Assembly: GCF_039729145.1 (NCBI RefSeq)
Contig: NZ_CP155793.1
Span: 3,596,001 to 3,660,000 of the forward strand
Length of the DNA stretch: 64,000 bases
Source: Microbacterium sp. SY138
Lineage (GTDB): Bacteria; Actinomycetota; Actinomycetes; Actinomycetales; Microbacteriaceae
Direction: 5' to 3'
The translations under genes and the position numbers were made by a program. Every line of letters starts with the position of its first letter. Position 1 is the stretch's first letter. This document shows, piece by piece, positions 25,838 through 35,894 of this stretch. The notes beneath the pieces were generated by a model. It saw nothing but the letters and a program-made list of their open reading frames with translations. It did no database searches and was not told where the DNA came from.

Positions 25838-26841
25838 CCGACACCCGCACCGCCGCGCCGACCTTCGTGCCCGAGTCGGAAGTGAAGCGCTTCAGCCCGA
25901 CCTGGTTCGGCGACCTCGCGATCCGCTACGCGATGGTGATCGTGATGGTGCTCATCATCGCCTTCTTCCTCTACCGCAGCGCGCGCTTCGGCACGGTCGA
26001 CAACCTGCAGACGATCCTGGTCGCGGCGGCACCGTTCGCCCTGATCGCCCTCGGGCAGACGCTCGTGATCCTCACCGGCGGCATCGACCTCTCGGTCGGC
26101 AGCGTGATCGCCGCAGCGGCCGTGTTCGGCAGCCTCACCGCGAAGGCGTTCCCGGATCAGATCTGGCTCGCGATCGTCGCCGGAGTCGTGGTGGGGTTCA
26201 TCGCCGGGGCCATCAACGGCTTCGTGGTGTCGGTGATCAAGGTGCCACCCTTCATCGCGACGCTCGGCATGCTCACCCTCGCGTCCGGTGTCGCCTACGT
26301 CGCGGGCAACGGCGCCCCCATCACCGGGCTGCCGGCCGACTTCTCCCGCATCGCCAACGCCCAGTTCGGCGGGCTCACCCTGCCGGTCATCCTGATGATC
26401 GTCGGCATCCTGGGACTCGCGATCATCATGCGCCGCACCGCCTGGGGTATGCGGGTCTACGCGATCGGCGGCAACCCGATCGCCGCCGGCATCGCGGGCA
26501 TCAACGTCGGCCGCACCATCTTCAGCGTGTATGCCATCTCCGGCATGCTCGCCGGCATCTCGGGCGTCATGCTCGCCAGCCGTGTCACGCTCGGCGCTCC
26601 GAACCTCGGCGTCGGCTACGAGCTCGACGCGATCGCGGCGGTCGTGATCGGCGGCGCGAGCCTGCTCGGCGGCCGCGGCTCGATCTGGGGGACCGCCCTC
26701 GGACTGCTCCTCATCCAGACCCTCAACAACGGCCTCGACATCCTGACCGTCCCCGCCTACTGGCAGAAGGTCATCAAGGGGGTGCTCATCGTCGCGGCGG
26801 TCGCCGTGGACGTGTGGGCGACCCGACGACGAAGCCGCTGA
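25834..26841 (+). CDS. Sugar ABC importer permease (RbsC-type)
   Basis: The 335-residue permease has about ten membrane helices and the family loop [20 protein letters not shown] near residues 75-95. [19 protein letters not shown] and [18 protein letters not shown] follow. It homodimerises in this importer class. It is preceded by the ATPase with an ATGA overlap and followed after 53 bases by the binding protein. Confidence 0.95.
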   Translation: MTDTRTAAPTFVPESEVKRFSPTWFGDLAIRYAMVIVMVLIIAFFLYRSARFGTVDNLQTILVAAAPFALIALGQTLVILTGGIDLSVGSVIAAAAVFGSLTAKAFPDQIWLAIVAGVVVGFIAGAINGFVVSVIKVPPFIATLGMLTLASGVAYVAGNGAPITGLPADFSRIANAQFGGLTLPVILMIVGILGLAIIMRRTAWGMRVYAIGGNPIAAGIAGINVGRTIFSVYAISGMLAGISGVMLASRVTLGAPNLGVGYELDAIAAVVIGGASLLGGRGSIWGTALGLLLIQTLNNGLDILTVPAYWQKVIKGVLIVAAVAVDVWATRRRSR

Positions 26842-26894
26842 CCGATCACGACGAAGAACCCTGCTTCATCGCACCATCCAACGAGAGGAATCCC

Positions 26895-27971
26895 ATGTTC
26901 ACCAAGAAGAGCCGCATCGCCGCGGCTTTCGCCGTCACCTCCGTCGCCGCGCTGATGCTCGCCGGATGCGGCGCGGGCGACCCGAACGCGAATACCGGCA
27001 GCGGAGACGACAGCGGCCAGGAGCGCATCACCATCGGTGTGAGCGTCTACGACATGTCGTCGTTCGTCACCGAGGGCAAGGAGGGCATCGAGCGCTACGC
27101 CGAGGAGAACAACATCGAGATCCTGTGGAACTCCGCAGGGCTCGACGTCAACACCCAGGCGAGCCAGGTCGACCAGTACGTCACCGCCGGTGTCGACGCG
27201 ATCGTGGTCATCCCGGTGCAGGCCGACTCGCTGCAGCCGCAGATCGCCGCCGCGAAGGCCGCCGACATCCCCTTCTTCGACGTCAACGCCTCGCTCAACA
27301 GCGAAGACCTCACCGGTTCGGTGCAGCCCGACGACGTGGCCGCGGGCGAGCAGGAGGCGCAGATGATGATGGAAGCCCTCGGCGGAAAGGGCAACGTCAT
27401 CATCCTGCAGGGTCCGCTCGGAGGCTCGGGTGAGATCAACCGCGGCAAGGGCATCGACAACGTGCTCGCCGAGAACCCCGACGTGAAGGTGCTCGCCAAG
27501 GACACCGCGAACTGGAAGCGCGACGAGGCCGTCAACAAGGTCAGCAACTGGATCTCGGCCTTCGGCGACGACATCGACGGCGTGATCGCCCAGAACGACG
27601 ACATGGGGCTCGGTGCTCTGCAGGCGCTCAAGGAAGCCGGGATGACGGATGTGCCGATCGTCGGCATCGACGGCATCGCCGACGGGCTCGAAGCCGTGAA
27701 GAACGGCGACTTCATCGGCACCTCGCTGCAGAACGGCACGGTCGAGCTGTCGGCCGGCGTGGCCTACGCCGCGGCCATCGTGCGCGGAGAGGACGTCAAG
27801 GAGAACCCGGTCTACCTGATGCCCGCGATCACGAAGGACAACGTCGACGAGGCGATCGGCCACGTGGTCACCGAGCGCGACGCGTTCCTGAAGAACCTCA
27901 GCGAGATGACCAACAAGAACCTCAAGAGCGGCAACATCGCTTACGAGGGTCTCACCGGCCAGTCGGAGTGA
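26895..27971 (+). CDS. Sugar ABC importer substrate-binding lipoprotein (RbsB-like)
   Basis: The 358-residue lipoprotein has a signal peptide ending in the lipobox LAGC (cysteine about residue 24) and an acidic linker. The type I periplasmic-binding fold follows ([63 protein letters not shown]). ATG 26895 has GAGAGGAA upstream. The ligand is probably a polyol or pentose, given the neighbouring dehydrogenase and xylulokinase, but binding residues do not prove it. A strong hairpin follows the stop. Confidence 0.93.
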   Translation: MFTKKSRIAAAFAVTSVAALMLAGCGAGDPNANTGSGDDSGQERITIGVSVYDMSSFVTEGKEGIERYAEENNIEILWNSAGLDVNTQASQVDQYVTAGVDAIVVIPVQADSLQPQIAAAKAADIPFFDVNASLNSEDLTGSVQPDDVAAGEQEAQMMMEALGGKGNVIILQGPLGGSGEINRGKGIDNVLAENPDVKVLAKDTANWKRDEAVNKVSNWISAFGDDIDGVIAQNDDMGLGALQALKEAGMTDVPIVGIDGIADGLEAVKNGDFIGTSLQNGTVELSAGVAYAAAIVRGEDVKENPVYLMPAITKDNVDEAIGHVVTERDAFLKNLSEMTNKNLKSGNIAYEGLTGQSE

Positions 27972-27980
27972 CGGCCGCAC

Positions 27981-28020
27981 CCGAGCTGCGAGGATGCTTC
28001 GGCGTCTTCGCGGCTCGGGT
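27981..28020 (+). terminator. UUCG-capped hairpin after the binding protein
   Basis: CCCGAGCTGCGAGGATGC and GCGTCTTCGCGGCTCGGG form an 18-pair stem (three G-U pairs) closed by a TTCG loop. It starts nine bases after the binding-protein stop and ends 24 bases before xylB. It probably acts as a partial terminator or RNA stabiliser that raises binding protein over xylB. Confidence 0.75.
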
Positions 28021-28044
28021 CGTTCACGGATGAGGGAGAGGCAG

Positions 28045-29445
28045 ATGCCGTCGACGTACGTCGCCGGCGTGGATTCGTCCACGCAGAGTTGCAAGGTGAC
28101 CGTGCACGAACTCGCGACCGGGGAGGTGGTGCGCACCGGACGGGCATCGCATCCGCCCGGCACGGAGGTCGCTCCCGAGGCATGGTGGTCGGCCCTGCAG
28201 CACGCGATCGTCGATGCCGGCGGTCTGGACGACGTGGCCGCGATCTCGATCGCCGCGCAGCAGCATGGGCTCGTGGCACTCGACGCACAGGGGCACGTCG
28301 TCCGCGACGCGCTGCTCTGGAACGACGTGCGCAGTGCGGACGCCGCGGCGGCGCTCGTGGCGGAGGTCGGCGCGCACGAGTATGCGCGTCGGGTCGGAGT
28401 CGTGCCGGTGGCGTCGTTCACCGGAGCCAAGCTGCGGTGGCTGCGTGATCACGAGCCCGCGAACGCAGCCAGAGTCGCTGCGGTCGCCCTGCCCCACGAC
28501 TGGCTCTCCTGGCGACTGCGCGGGTATGGGCCCGTCGGTGCGTCCGCGCTCGGTCCCGCCCTCGACGCCCTCGCCACCGACCGCTCCGACGCGAGCGGCA
28601 CTGCGTACTGGAGCGCCTCCACAGGCGCCTACGACCTCGACCTGCTCGAGCGTGCGTTCGGTCGCGTCCCGATCCTCCCCCGCGTCCTCGGGCCCGCCGA
28701 GCGGATGGGCGTCATGCCCGGAGGCACCGCGGTCGGAGCCGGTCTGGGCGACAACGCCGGTGGTGCGCTGGGACTCGGTGCCCGACCGGGCGACGCGATG
28801 ATCTCGATCGGCACGAGCGGCACGGTCTTCGCGGTCGCGGATCGGCCCCTCGCCGACCCCACCGGAACGGTCGCCGGCTTCGCCGACGGAAGCGGGAATC
28901 ATCTCCCGCTCGTCGCGACCCTCAACGCGGCCCGCGTGCTCGATACGGTCGCCGGGCTGCTCGGCGTCGATCACGACGCACTCGCCCTCCTGGCGCTGGC
29001 CGCCGAACCCGGAGCGGACGGCCTGGTCCTGCAGCCCTACTTCGAAGGGGAGCGCACCCCGAACCGCCCGGATGCCACCGCCACGCTGTTCGGCATGTCG
29101 CTCGCCTCGACACGACGCGAGACGCTGGCGCGCGCTGCGGTGGAGGGTCTTCTGTGCGGTCTGGCCGACGGCCTCGACGCGATCCGTCGGTGGGGCGTGC
29201 CGGCCACCCGCATCCTGCTCATCGGTGGGGCCGCGCGCAATCCCGCCGTCTCGCAGATCGCGGCTCAGGTGTTCGATGTGCCGATCGTGGTGCCGGGCAT
29301 CGACGAGGCCGTCGCCCGAGGGGCGGCGGTGCAGGCGGCCTGGGCCCTCACGGACGAGCGCCCGTCCTGGGCAGACGGCGAGGCGCGGTCGTTCGCGGTC
29401 GACCACCGTCCGATCATCCGAGAGCAGTACGCCGCCCACGTCTGA
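28045..29445 (+). CDS. xylB: Xylulokinase
   Basis: The 466-residue FGGY kinase converts D-xylulose to D-xylulose 5-phosphate. [13 protein letters not shown] is the phosphate loop, [15 protein letters not shown] and ALLWNDVRS are characteristic of XylB, and [11 protein letters not shown] and [15 protein letters not shown] complete the fold. ATG 28045 has GGGAGAGG upstream. No xylose isomerase is present in the window, so xylulose would come from the MDR dehydrogenase, for example from xylitol or D-arabinitol. The last codons form the left arm of the terminator at 29421-29465. Confidence 0.92.
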   Translation: MPSTYVAGVDSSTQSCKVTVHELATGEVVRTGRASHPPGTEVAPEAWWSALQHAIVDAGGLDDVAAISIAAQQHGLVALDAQGHVVRDALLWNDVRSADAAAALVAEVGAHEYARRVGVVPVASFTGAKLRWLRDHEPANAARVAAVALPHDWLSWRLRGYGPVGASALGPALDALATDRSDASGTAYWSASTGAYDLDLLERAFGRVPILPRVLGPAERMGVMPGGTAVGAGLGDNAGGALGLGARPGDAMISIGTSGTVFAVADRPLADPTGTVAGFADGSGNHLPLVATLNAARVLDTVAGLLGVDHDALALLALAAEPGADGLVLQPYFEGERTPNRPDATATLFGMSLASTRRETLARAAVEGLLCGLADGLDAIRRWGVPATRILLIGGAARNPAVSQIAAQVFDVPIVVPGIDEAVARGAAVQAAWALTDERPSWADGEARSFAVDHRPIIREQYAAHV

Positions 29446-29465
29446 GCCGGGCGGCGTACTGCTCT
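29421..29465. terminator. Terminator overlapping the 3' end of xylB
   Basis: A perfect 17-base-pair stem: 29421-29437 pairs with 29449-29465 across an 11-base loop. The left arm is made of xylB codons (for EQYAA) and the TGA stop lies in the loop. It probably terminates both xylB and the convergent rhaI. Confidence 0.85.
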
Positions 29466-29480
29466 GCAGAGGACCTGCGG

Positions 29481-30647
29481 TCAGGCGCCCCAGCCGGCCT
29501 GCACTCCGCCCACCCGCTCGGCGGCGATCCGCTCCTGGTAGCCGGAGGCGAGATAGGCGGCCATCGGATCGGCGGCGAGACCGCGCGACTCCCGCCATTC
29601 GGCCAGGGCGGGCCGCACGTCGGTGTAGAAGGCATCCATGAAGAGGGCGTTCGCGGCGAGCACGTCGCCCGACCTCTGGGCAACGGCGAGCGCGTCACGG
29701 TCGACGAGCAGCGCACGCGCCGTCATCTCCTGCACGTTGAGCACCGAGCGGATCTGGCCGGGGATCTTGTCCTCGACGTTGTGGCACTGGTCGAGCATGA
29801 ACGCCACGTCGGGGTTGTTCAGGCCGCCACCGCGGATCACCTCGAACAGGATGCGGAACAGCTGGAACGGGTCGGCCGCGCCCACGATCAGGTCGTCGTC
29901 GGCGTAGAAGCGCGAGTTGAAGTCGAACGAGCCGAGCTTGCCGAGGCGCAGCAGCTGCATCACGATGAACTCGATGTTCGTGCCCGGGGCGTGGTGGCCC
30001 GTGTCGAGGCACACCATCGCCTTGTCGCCGAGCGCGCTGACCTGCGCGTACGAGGTGCCCCAGTCCGGGACGTCGGTGTGATAGAACGCCGGCTCGAAGA
30101 ACTTGTACTCGAGCACGAGGCGCTGGTCGTCGCCGAGGCGGTCGTAGATCTTCTGCAGCGAATCCTGCAGGCGGTCCTGGCGCCCGCGCATGTCGGCCTG
30201 GCCGGGATAGTTCGACCCCTCGGCCAGCCAGATCTTGAGGTCGCGGCTGCCGGTCGCATCCATCACGTCGATGCAGGCCAGGTGGTGGTCGATCGCCTTC
30301 CGCCGGATCGCGGCGTCCTCGTGCGTGAGGGCGCCGAACTTGTAGTCATCGTCCTGGAACGTGTTGGAGTTGACCGTGCCGAGGGTGACTCCGTGATCCT
30401 CGGCGTGCGTGCGCAGATCGGAGTACGAGTCCACCACGTCCCACGGGATGTGCAGCGCCACCGCGGGAGCGAGTGCCGTGTAGCGGTTGACCTGGGCGGC
30501 GTCGGCGATCTTCTCCCACGGATCCCGCGGCGTGCCGGGGGTGCCGAACACCTTGAAACGCGTGCCGGAGTTGCCGAAGGCCCAGCTGGGGAGCTCGATG
30601 CCCTGCTTCTCGAGGATGGCGAGGTTCGAGGGGGTGAGGATGCTCAC
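29481..30647 (-). CDS. rhaI: L-rhamnose isomerase (Pseudomonas stutzeri type)
   Basis: The 388-residue TIM-barrel isomerase converts L-rhamnose to L-rhamnulose. Metal-binding segments are visible: VLEYKFFEPAFYHTD, CLDTGHHAPGTNIE and SFDFNSRFYADDDL. The sequence is of the RhaI class with broad aldose specificity rather than E. coli RhaA. The start is GTG at 30647, overlapping the mutarotase stop (GTGA). It is the last gene of the rhaTPQS-rhaM-rhaI transcription unit. Confidence 0.94.
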   Translation of the reverse strand: MSILTPSNLAILEKQGIELPSWAFGNSGTRFKVFGTPGTPRDPWEKIADAAQVNRYTALAPAVALHIPWDVVDSYSDLRTHAEDHGVTLGTVNSNTFQDDDYKFGALTHEDAAIRRKAIDHHLACIDVMDATGSRDLKIWLAEGSNYPGQADMRGRQDRLQDSLQKIYDRLGDDQRLVLEYKFFEPAFYHTDVPDWGTSYAQVSALGDKAMVCLDTGHHAPGTNIEFIVMQLLRLGKLGSFDFNSRFYADDDLIVGAADPFQLFRILFEVIRGGGLNNPDVAFMLDQCHNVEDKIPGQIRSVLNVQEMTARALLVDRDALAVAQRSGDVLAANALFMDAFYTDVRPALAEWRESRGLAADPMAAYLASGYQERIAAERVGGVQAGWGA

Positions 30648-31006
30648 GATGCACTGCTTTCGTTCTGGAGACCGGAGGAGGAGAGCTGGTCTTCGAGGTG
30701 GAACACCTCGGGAAGTGTGGGGGCGGCCTGGTCCGGTCGGCCGTCGAGACCGACGAAGAAGCGACTCATCTCGGCCTCCCAGCGCGCGGCGACGGGCGAC
30801 GCGGCGAGATACGCCTGGGCCGCGGCGTCGTCATCGGTCTCGTAGTAGCCGATGAGCTCACCGTCGGGAGCGAGGAACAGCGAATAGTTGCGGCGTCCGG
30901 CCGCCGCGATCTCGGCGAGCATCTCCGGCCACACGGGCGCGTGACGCTCGCGGTACTCGTCCAGGAGTTCCGGTCGCACCTGGAGCTTGACGCATACGCG
31001 GGTCAT
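30644..31006 (-). CDS. rhaM: L-rhamnose mutarotase
   Basis: The 120-residue DUF718-family enzyme interconverts alpha and beta anomers of L-rhamnose. Typical segments are RVCVKLQVRPELLDEYRERH, APVWPEMLAEI, NYSLFL, IGYYETDD and VAARWEAEMSRFF. ATG 31006 was chosen because homology starts there; the frame is open further upstream without motifs. It overlaps rhaI by four bases. The C-terminal tail of about 15 residues after EVFHLED is longer than usual. Confidence 0.93.
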   Translation of the reverse strand: MTRVCVKLQVRPELLDEYRERHAPVWPEMLAEIAAAGRRNYSLFLAPDGELIGYYETDDDAAAQAYLAASPVAARWEAEMSRFFVGLDGRPDQAAPTLPEVFHLEDQLSSSGLQNESSAS

Positions 31007-31022
31007 GAGGGCCTTTCTGCGA

Positions 31023-31054
31023 GCGCCCGGCCGACCACTGTGCCGGCCGGGCGC
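31023..31054 (-). terminator. Hairpin between rhaS and rhaM
   Basis: GCGCCCGGCCG and CGGCCGGGCGC form a perfect 11-pair stem with a 10-base loop, just downstream of rhaS. The position matches the hairpin behind the other binding-protein gene (27981-28020) and suggests partial termination or 3' protection. Confidence 0.7.
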
Positions 31055-31064
31055 CCGGTGTCCA

Positions 31065-32096
31065 TCAGAAGTCGAACTCGCCGATGTTGTCGGCGTTGAA
31101 CACGAACGGGTCGCCGAGCAGCACCACGCCGTCGTCTCCGACCGTGTACTCGCCGAGGTCACCGGCGGTGAAGCTGTCGCCCTTCTTGCCCGTGATGTCG
31201 CCCTCGATGAGCGCCTGCGCCGCGAAGGCCGCGAGGTAGCCGAGGTCTTCCGGGTTCCACAGCGCGAACGACGTGACGGTGCCGTCCTCGACGTATTCGC
31301 GCATCTGGTTCGGGGTGCCGAGACCGGTGAGGGCGACCTTGCCCTTGTAGTCGGAGGTGGACAGGTAGCGGGCGGCTGCCGCGATGCCGACCGTGGTGGG
31401 CGAGATGATGCCCTTGAGGTCAGGGTGGGTCTGCAGCAGGGCCGCGGTCTTGTCGAACGACGTCTGGTCGTCGTCGTCGCCGTAGACGGTCTCGACGAGC
31501 GTGATGTCGGGGTAATCGCTGGCGAGGTACTCCTTCATCAGGTCGATCCAGGCGTTCTGGTTCGTCGCGTTCGCCGATGCCGAGAGGATCGCGATCTCTC
31601 CGGCGCCGCCGATCTGCTCGGCGATCAGGTCGACCTGCACCTTCGCGATGCCCTCGGAGTCCGCCTGGTTGATGAAGACGTCGCGGCATTCCGGGTTGGT
31701 GTCGGAGTCGAAGGTGACGACCTTCACGCCGGCGTCGCGCGCTTCGTTCAGCGCGTCGCAGATCGCCTTCGGATCGTTCGCCGAGACGACGAGTGCTCCG
31801 ACACCCTGCTGCGTGGCCGTGTTGATGTAGCTGACCTGCGCATCGGGGGTGGCCTCGGCCGGCCCGACCTCGGCGAACGTGCCGCCGAACTCCTCGACGG
31901 CCGCCTTGCCGCCCTTGCTCGACGTGTCGAAGTAGGGGTTTCCGAGGTTCTTGGGCAGGAAGGTGATGGCGAGGTTGCCGTCTCCGCCGCCGTCGCCGCC
32001 GTCTCCGCTGCCGGTGCTCGCGCACCCGGACAGGGCGACCGCTGCGGCCACCGCGATGGCGGCGAACGCGGTCACACGCTTGCGTGCAAACATCAT
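31065..32096 (-). CDS. rhaS: L-rhamnose ABC importer binding lipoprotein
   Basis: The 343-residue lipoprotein has the signal peptide lipobox LSGC near residue 25 and a Gly/Asp-rich linker. The binding domain is of the RhaS type (FLPKNLGNPYFDTSSKGGK, VSYINTATQQGVGALVVSAN, ATNQNAWIDLMKEYL, LTGLGTPNQMREYV). It lies between the permease genes and rhaM-rhaI, which fixes L-rhamnose as the probable ligand. It captures sugar on the outer face of the membrane. Confidence 0.93.
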   Translation of the reverse strand: MMFARKRVTAFAAIAVAAAVALSGCASTGSGDGGDGGGDGNLAITFLPKNLGNPYFDTSSKGGKAAVEEFGGTFAEVGPAEATPDAQVSYINTATQQGVGALVVSANDPKAICDALNEARDAGVKVVTFDSDTNPECRDVFINQADSEGIAKVQVDLIAEQIGGAGEIAILSASANATNQNAWIDLMKEYLASDYPDITLVETVYGDDDDQTSFDKTAALLQTHPDLKGIISPTTVGIAAAARYLSTSDYKGKVALTGLGTPNQMREYVEDGTVTSFALWNPEDLGYLAAFAAQALIEGDITGKKGDSFTAGDLGEYTVGDDGVVLLGDPFVFNADNIGEFDF

Positions 32097-32141
32097 TGTT
32101 CTGTTCCTTTCGTGAGGGGTGCCGCTATTGCGGCGTCGGCG

Positions 32142-33194
32142 TCATGAAGCTGTGGGTGCGGCGCCGGTGGTCGAACGTCCTGGTCTGCGCCGAGCCTTCT
32201 GCAGCCAGGCGAGGAAGCTGGCGGCGACCACCGAGACGATCAGCAGGGCGCCGGTGATGATGTTGATCACGTCGGAGGTCACGTTCATCAGTCGCAGCGC
32301 GCTGGCGAGTGAGCCGATGAGCAGGGCCGCGGCGACGACGCCGTAGATCTTTCCCCGCCCGCCGAACACCGAGACTCCTCCGAGCACGACGGCCGCGATC
32401 ACCTGCAGCTCGAGGCCGGTGGCGTTGTCACCTCGCGCGCTGCCGTAGCGGAGCGTGTAGAACACCCCCGCGAACGCGGCGACCACCCCGGAGAGCACGA
32501 AGAGGATGAACTTCGTCCGCTCCACGTGCACGCCCGAGAACCTGGCGGCGTCCTTCGACAGTCCGATCGCGTACACACCACGCCCGAACGGGGTGTAGTG
32601 CAGCAGGAGGATGAAGCCCACCAGCAGGAGCAGGAAGGGGATCATGACCACGGGGATCGTCGTGCCGGCGAGCTTCGCCTTGGCGAGGTCGGTCCAGAAC
32701 TCGGGGAACTCCGTGACCGCCGCGGTGCCGAGCAGGCCGACCGCGAGGCCGCGGAACAGCGCGAGGGTTCCGATGGTCACCGCGAGCGAGGGCAGGCCGA
32801 CGACGGTCACGAGGAACCCGTTGAAGGCACCGCCGACCAGACCGACGAGCAGCGCGGCGAGCGCGGCGACCTCGAAGGGGATCCCGCCCTGCACGAGCGC
32901 TCCGGTGACGACGCTGGAGAGCCCCACCATGCTGCCGACCGACAGGTCGATCTCGCCGGTGATCATGACGAGCGTCATCGGCAGGGCGATCAGGAGGATC
33001 GGGGCGATGTCGAGGAGCAGGTAGGTGAGCGTGATCGGCTGACCGAAGCCGCGCACCGTGCTCGCGGAGGCGATGACGACGAGGACGAGCAGGGCGACGA
33101 TCGCCATCTCCCTCGTGAGGAGCACACGCCGCCAGAGCGGCTTGTCGAAGTCGCGGATCACCCGGGTGGTCGCGGTCGCGGTCGCGGCGGTCAT
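32142..33194 (-). CDS. rhaQ: L-rhamnose ABC importer permease 2
   Basis: The 350-residue RbsC-class permease has the loop MTLVMITGEIDLSVGSMVGL, GVYAIGLSKDAARFSGV and VVLGGVSVFGGRGKIYG. ATG 33194 overlaps the stop of permease 1 by four bases. Two different permeases in one importer is the known arrangement of rhamnose transporters (RhaP/RhaQ). Which of the two corresponds to P or Q is assigned by order only. Confidence 0.9.
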   Translation of the reverse strand: MTAATATATTRVIRDFDKPLWRRVLLTREMAIVALLVLVVIASASTVRGFGQPITLTYLLLDIAPILLIALPMTLVMITGEIDLSVGSMVGLSSVVTGALVQGGIPFEVAALAALLVGLVGGAFNGFLVTVVGLPSLAVTIGTLALFRGLAVGLLGTAAVTEFPEFWTDLAKAKLAGTTIPVVMIPFLLLLVGFILLLHYTPFGRGVYAIGLSKDAARFSGVHVERTKFILFVLSGVVAAFAGVFYTLRYGSARGDNATGLELQVIAAVVLGGVSVFGGRGKIYGVVAAALLIGSLASALRLMNVTSDVINIITGALLIVSVVAASFLAWLQKARRRPGRSTTGAAPTAS

Positions 33195-34210
33195 GACTTG
33201 TCCCTCGCTTCGATGAGCCGTCGTTTCTGGCGGACGGCGAGGACACGGTCGAGCACGATCGCGCCGATGATCAGGAGGCCGACGACGGCGCGCTGCCAGA
33301 AGTCGGGGATGCCGAGGATGGGAAGGGCCCGGTTGATCGTGAGCAGCAGCACCGCACCGATCGCCGCCCCCCAGACCGAGCCGATGCCGCCGGTGATCGC
33401 GACGCCGCCGATCACGGCCGCGCCCACCGCGTCGAGCTCCCACCCGGCTCCGGCCTGCGAGTTGATGGTGCCGTAGCGGGCGGCGTAGAACACCCCGGCG
33501 AGACCGGCGAGCGCACCGGAGACGACGAAGGCGGTCAGCACGCGGCGCGTGACGCGGAGGCCGTAGAGCTCCGCGGCCGCGGGATCGGATCCGATCGCGT
33601 AGTACTCGCGGCCGCCACGGGTGTTCTTCATGTACCAGGCGGCTGCGGCGAGCACGATGAGTGCGACGATCGTGAGGATCGGGATGCCGATGAGCTGCCC
33701 GGTGCCGAGGGCGAGGAAGTCCTTCGGCATGTCGGAGGCGTTCACCCGGTCGCTGCCGGTCCACAGCACGTTGATGCCGCGGTAGGCGTAGAGCGTGCCG
33801 AGGGTGATCACCATGGCGGGCACTTTGGCGAAGGCGACCAGCGCCCCGTTGATGAGTCCGAGGAGGGCTCCGAACACGACGGCGGCCACCACCACGATCA
33901 TGATCGGGATGCCGGGGACGTCGATGAACAGGCGACCGGTGAGGTAGGCGGTGAGCCCCATGACCGAGCCGACCGAGAGGTCGACGTTGCGGGTGATGAG
34001 GACGATGGCCTGTCCGACGGCGACGAGCACGAGGATCGAGGGCGTCAGGAGCAGGTCGCGCCAGCCGTCGGGGCTGAACAGGAAGTTCGAGTTGTTCGTC
34101 GTCGCGGCGATGATCACGAGCGCCAGGGCGAGGAGGATGCCGAACTCCCGCGCCCTGCCGAGGGCTGCGAGCCTCTTCGTCATCGAGGAGACGGGGATGG
34201 CGGTGGTCAC
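33191..34210 (-). CDS. rhaP: L-rhamnose ABC importer permease 1
   Basis: The 339-residue permease has the loop [21 protein letters not shown], the [19 protein letters not shown] segment seen in rhamnose permeases, and [16 protein letters not shown]. The start is GTG at 34210, overlapping the ATPase stop by four bases (GTGA); no alternative start explains the N-terminus. It forms a heterodimer with RhaQ. Confidence 0.91.
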   Translation of the reverse strand: MTTAIPVSSMTKRLAALGRAREFGILLALALVIIAATTNNSNFLFSPDGWRDLLLTPSILVLVAVGQAIVLITRNVDLSVGSVMGLTAYLTGRLFIDVPGIPIMIVVVAAVVFGALLGLINGALVAFAKVPAMVITLGTLYAYRGINVLWTGSDRVNASDMPKDFLALGTGQLIGIPILTIVALIVLAAAAWYMKNTRGGREYYAIGSDPAAAELYGLRVTRRVLTAFVVSGALAGLAGVFYAARYGTINSQAGAGWELDAVGAAVIGGVAITGGIGSVWGAAIGAVLLLTINRALPILGIPDFWQRAVVGLLIIGAIVLDRVLAVRQKRRLIEARDKS

Positions 34211-35733
34211 GAGGAGAGCTCCGATGCGTGCGTCGCGGCGTACATGACGTTCTCGGAAGTGGCCTCCGAGCGGGCGATCTCGGCGGTGATCCGGCCTTCG
34301 CGCATGACGAGGACGCGGTCGGCCATGCCGAGCACCTCGGGCAACTCGGACGAGATCATGAGGATTCCCATGCCCTGCCCCGCGAGCTCGGAGAGCAGCC
34401 GGTGCACCTCGGACTTCGTGCCGACGTCGATTCCTCGGGTCGGCTCGTCGATGATGAGGACCTTCGGCTGCGTCGCGAGCCACTTGGCGAGGACGACCTT
34501 CTGCTGGTTGCCGCCGGAGAGCGTGGCGGCGACAGTGTCGAGGGCGTGCGTCTTGACCTCGAGCCTGGTGGCCCATTCCCGGGCGGAGCGGTTCTCGATC
34601 CCGGTGGTGAGGAAGCCCAGCTTCGCGAGCTGGCGGCGGATCGAGAGGGTGATGTTGCCGCCGACACCCGATTCGATCACGAGCCCCTGCTTGCGGCGGT
34701 CTTCGGGAACGAGCGCGAGACCGGCCCGCATGGCATCGGTGGGGCGGTTGCGCGGGATGCGCGCGCCCTGCATCATGACGGTGCCCTCGCGATAGGGGTC
34801 GACCCCGAACACGGCACGCGCGACTTCGCTGCGGCCGGCTCCGACGAGACCGGCAAGGCCCACGATCTCGCCCGCGCGCACGGTGAACGAGATGTCGTGG
34901 AAGACACCGGGGCTGGTGAGGTTCTCCACCTCGAGCAGCGGAGCGCCGACCGTGGTCTCCTGCTTGGGGAACAGTTCGGTCACCTCTCGACCGACCATCT
35001 GGTGCACGATCTCCTCGACCGAGGTGTCGGCGATCGCACTGGTGGCGATGTAGGCGCCGTCGCGCATGACGGTGACGGTGTCGCAGAGGGCGAAGACCTC
35101 GTCGAAGCGGTGCGAGATGAAGATGAGCGCGCGGCCCTCGTCGCGGAGGCTGCGGGCGATCGTGAACAGGCGCTCGACCTCGACGCCGGACAGCGCGGCG
35201 GTGGGCTCGTCCATGACGAGAAGGCTCGCGTCGAGCGAGACGGCCTTCGCGATCTCGATGACCTGCTGATCGGCGATCGAGAGGCCCTCCGCCGGACGGT
35301 CGGGGTCGATGGTCACGCCGAGCCGGGTGAACAGGCGCTCGACCTCGTGCCGCATGGCCTTGCGATCGATCCGTCCGAAGCGCCCCGTGGGCTGGCGGCC
35401 CATGAAGATGTTCTCGGTGACCGAGAGGTCGGGGAAGAGCGTCGGCTCCTGGTAGATCACGGCGACGCCCGCGCTCTTGGACTGCGCGGTCGAGGTGAAG
35501 TCCACGTCTTCGCCGTGGAACCGGAAGATCCCTTCGTCGCGCTGGTACAGGCCGGCGACGATCTTCACGAGGGTGGACTTGCCTGCACCGTTCTCGCCGA
35601 CCAGGGCGTGGATGGAACCGCCGTCGACCGACAGCGTCCCGGAACGGAGCGCGACCACCGCACCGAACGACTTTCGGATGTCGCGGAGCTCGAGCGCCGG
35701 TGGAGCACCGGGAGCCCCAGAGGGAATCGTCAT
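34207..35733 (-). CDS. rhaT: L-rhamnose ABC importer ATPase
   Basis: The 508-residue double ATPase has domain 1 with GENGAGKST and [15 protein letters not shown], and domain 2 with the variant P-loop [24 protein letters not shown] and [13 protein letters not shown]. It is the first gene of the operon rhaT-rhaP-rhaQ-rhaS-rhaM-rhaI and is divergent from the LacI regulator. The symbol follows rhizobial usage and is not the enterobacterial rhamnose-proton symporter. Confidence 0.93.
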   Translation of the reverse strand: MTIPSGAPGAPPALELRDIRKSFGAVVALRSGTLSVDGGSIHALVGENGAGKSTLVKIVAGLYQRDEGIFRFHGEDVDFTSTAQSKSAGVAVIYQEPTLFPDLSVTENIFMGRQPTGRFGRIDRKAMRHEVERLFTRLGVTIDPDRPAEGLSIADQQVIEIAKAVSLDASLLVMDEPTAALSGVEVERLFTIARSLRDEGRALIFISHRFDEVFALCDTVTVMRDGAYIATSAIADTSVEEIVHQMVGREVTELFPKQETTVGAPLLEVENLTSPGVFHDISFTVRAGEIVGLAGLVGAGRSEVARAVFGVDPYREGTVMMQGARIPRNRPTDAMRAGLALVPEDRRKQGLVIESGVGGNITLSIRRQLAKLGFLTTGIENRSAREWATRLEVKTHALDTVAATLSGGNQQKVVLAKWLATQPKVLIIDEPTRGIDVGTKSEVHRLLSELAGQGMGILMISSELPEVLGMADRVLVMREGRITAEIARSEATSENVMYAATHASELSS

Positions 35734-35768
35734 TGATCGGACCTAAACTGCAGGATCATCCCTGCGGA

Positions 35769-35782
35769 TTGAATCGTTTTAA
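35769..35782. promoter_or_regulatory. Candidate LacI-type operator
   Basis: TTGAATCGTTTTAA has the central CG and flanking partial symmetry (TTnAAnCGnTTnAA) typical of LacI-family sites. It lies 36 bases upstream of rhaT and 112 bases upstream of the LacI gene, in an unusually AT-rich stretch. Confidence 0.55.
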
Positions 35783-35894
35783 AAGGTGGAGCATCTGTAA
35801 ATTACGACCCTGGGTGGGCTGCTGTCAAGTCACGGAATGAGCAGTGGTACGTTTCAGGGAGAGGTTTCGCGGATCCCGCGGAAAGGAATACGTC

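Noticed and set aside
26757..28430. A 557-residue frame opposite the binding protein and xylB
   Set aside because: It covers the lipobox, binding-protein fold and kinase start of clear genes on the other strand.
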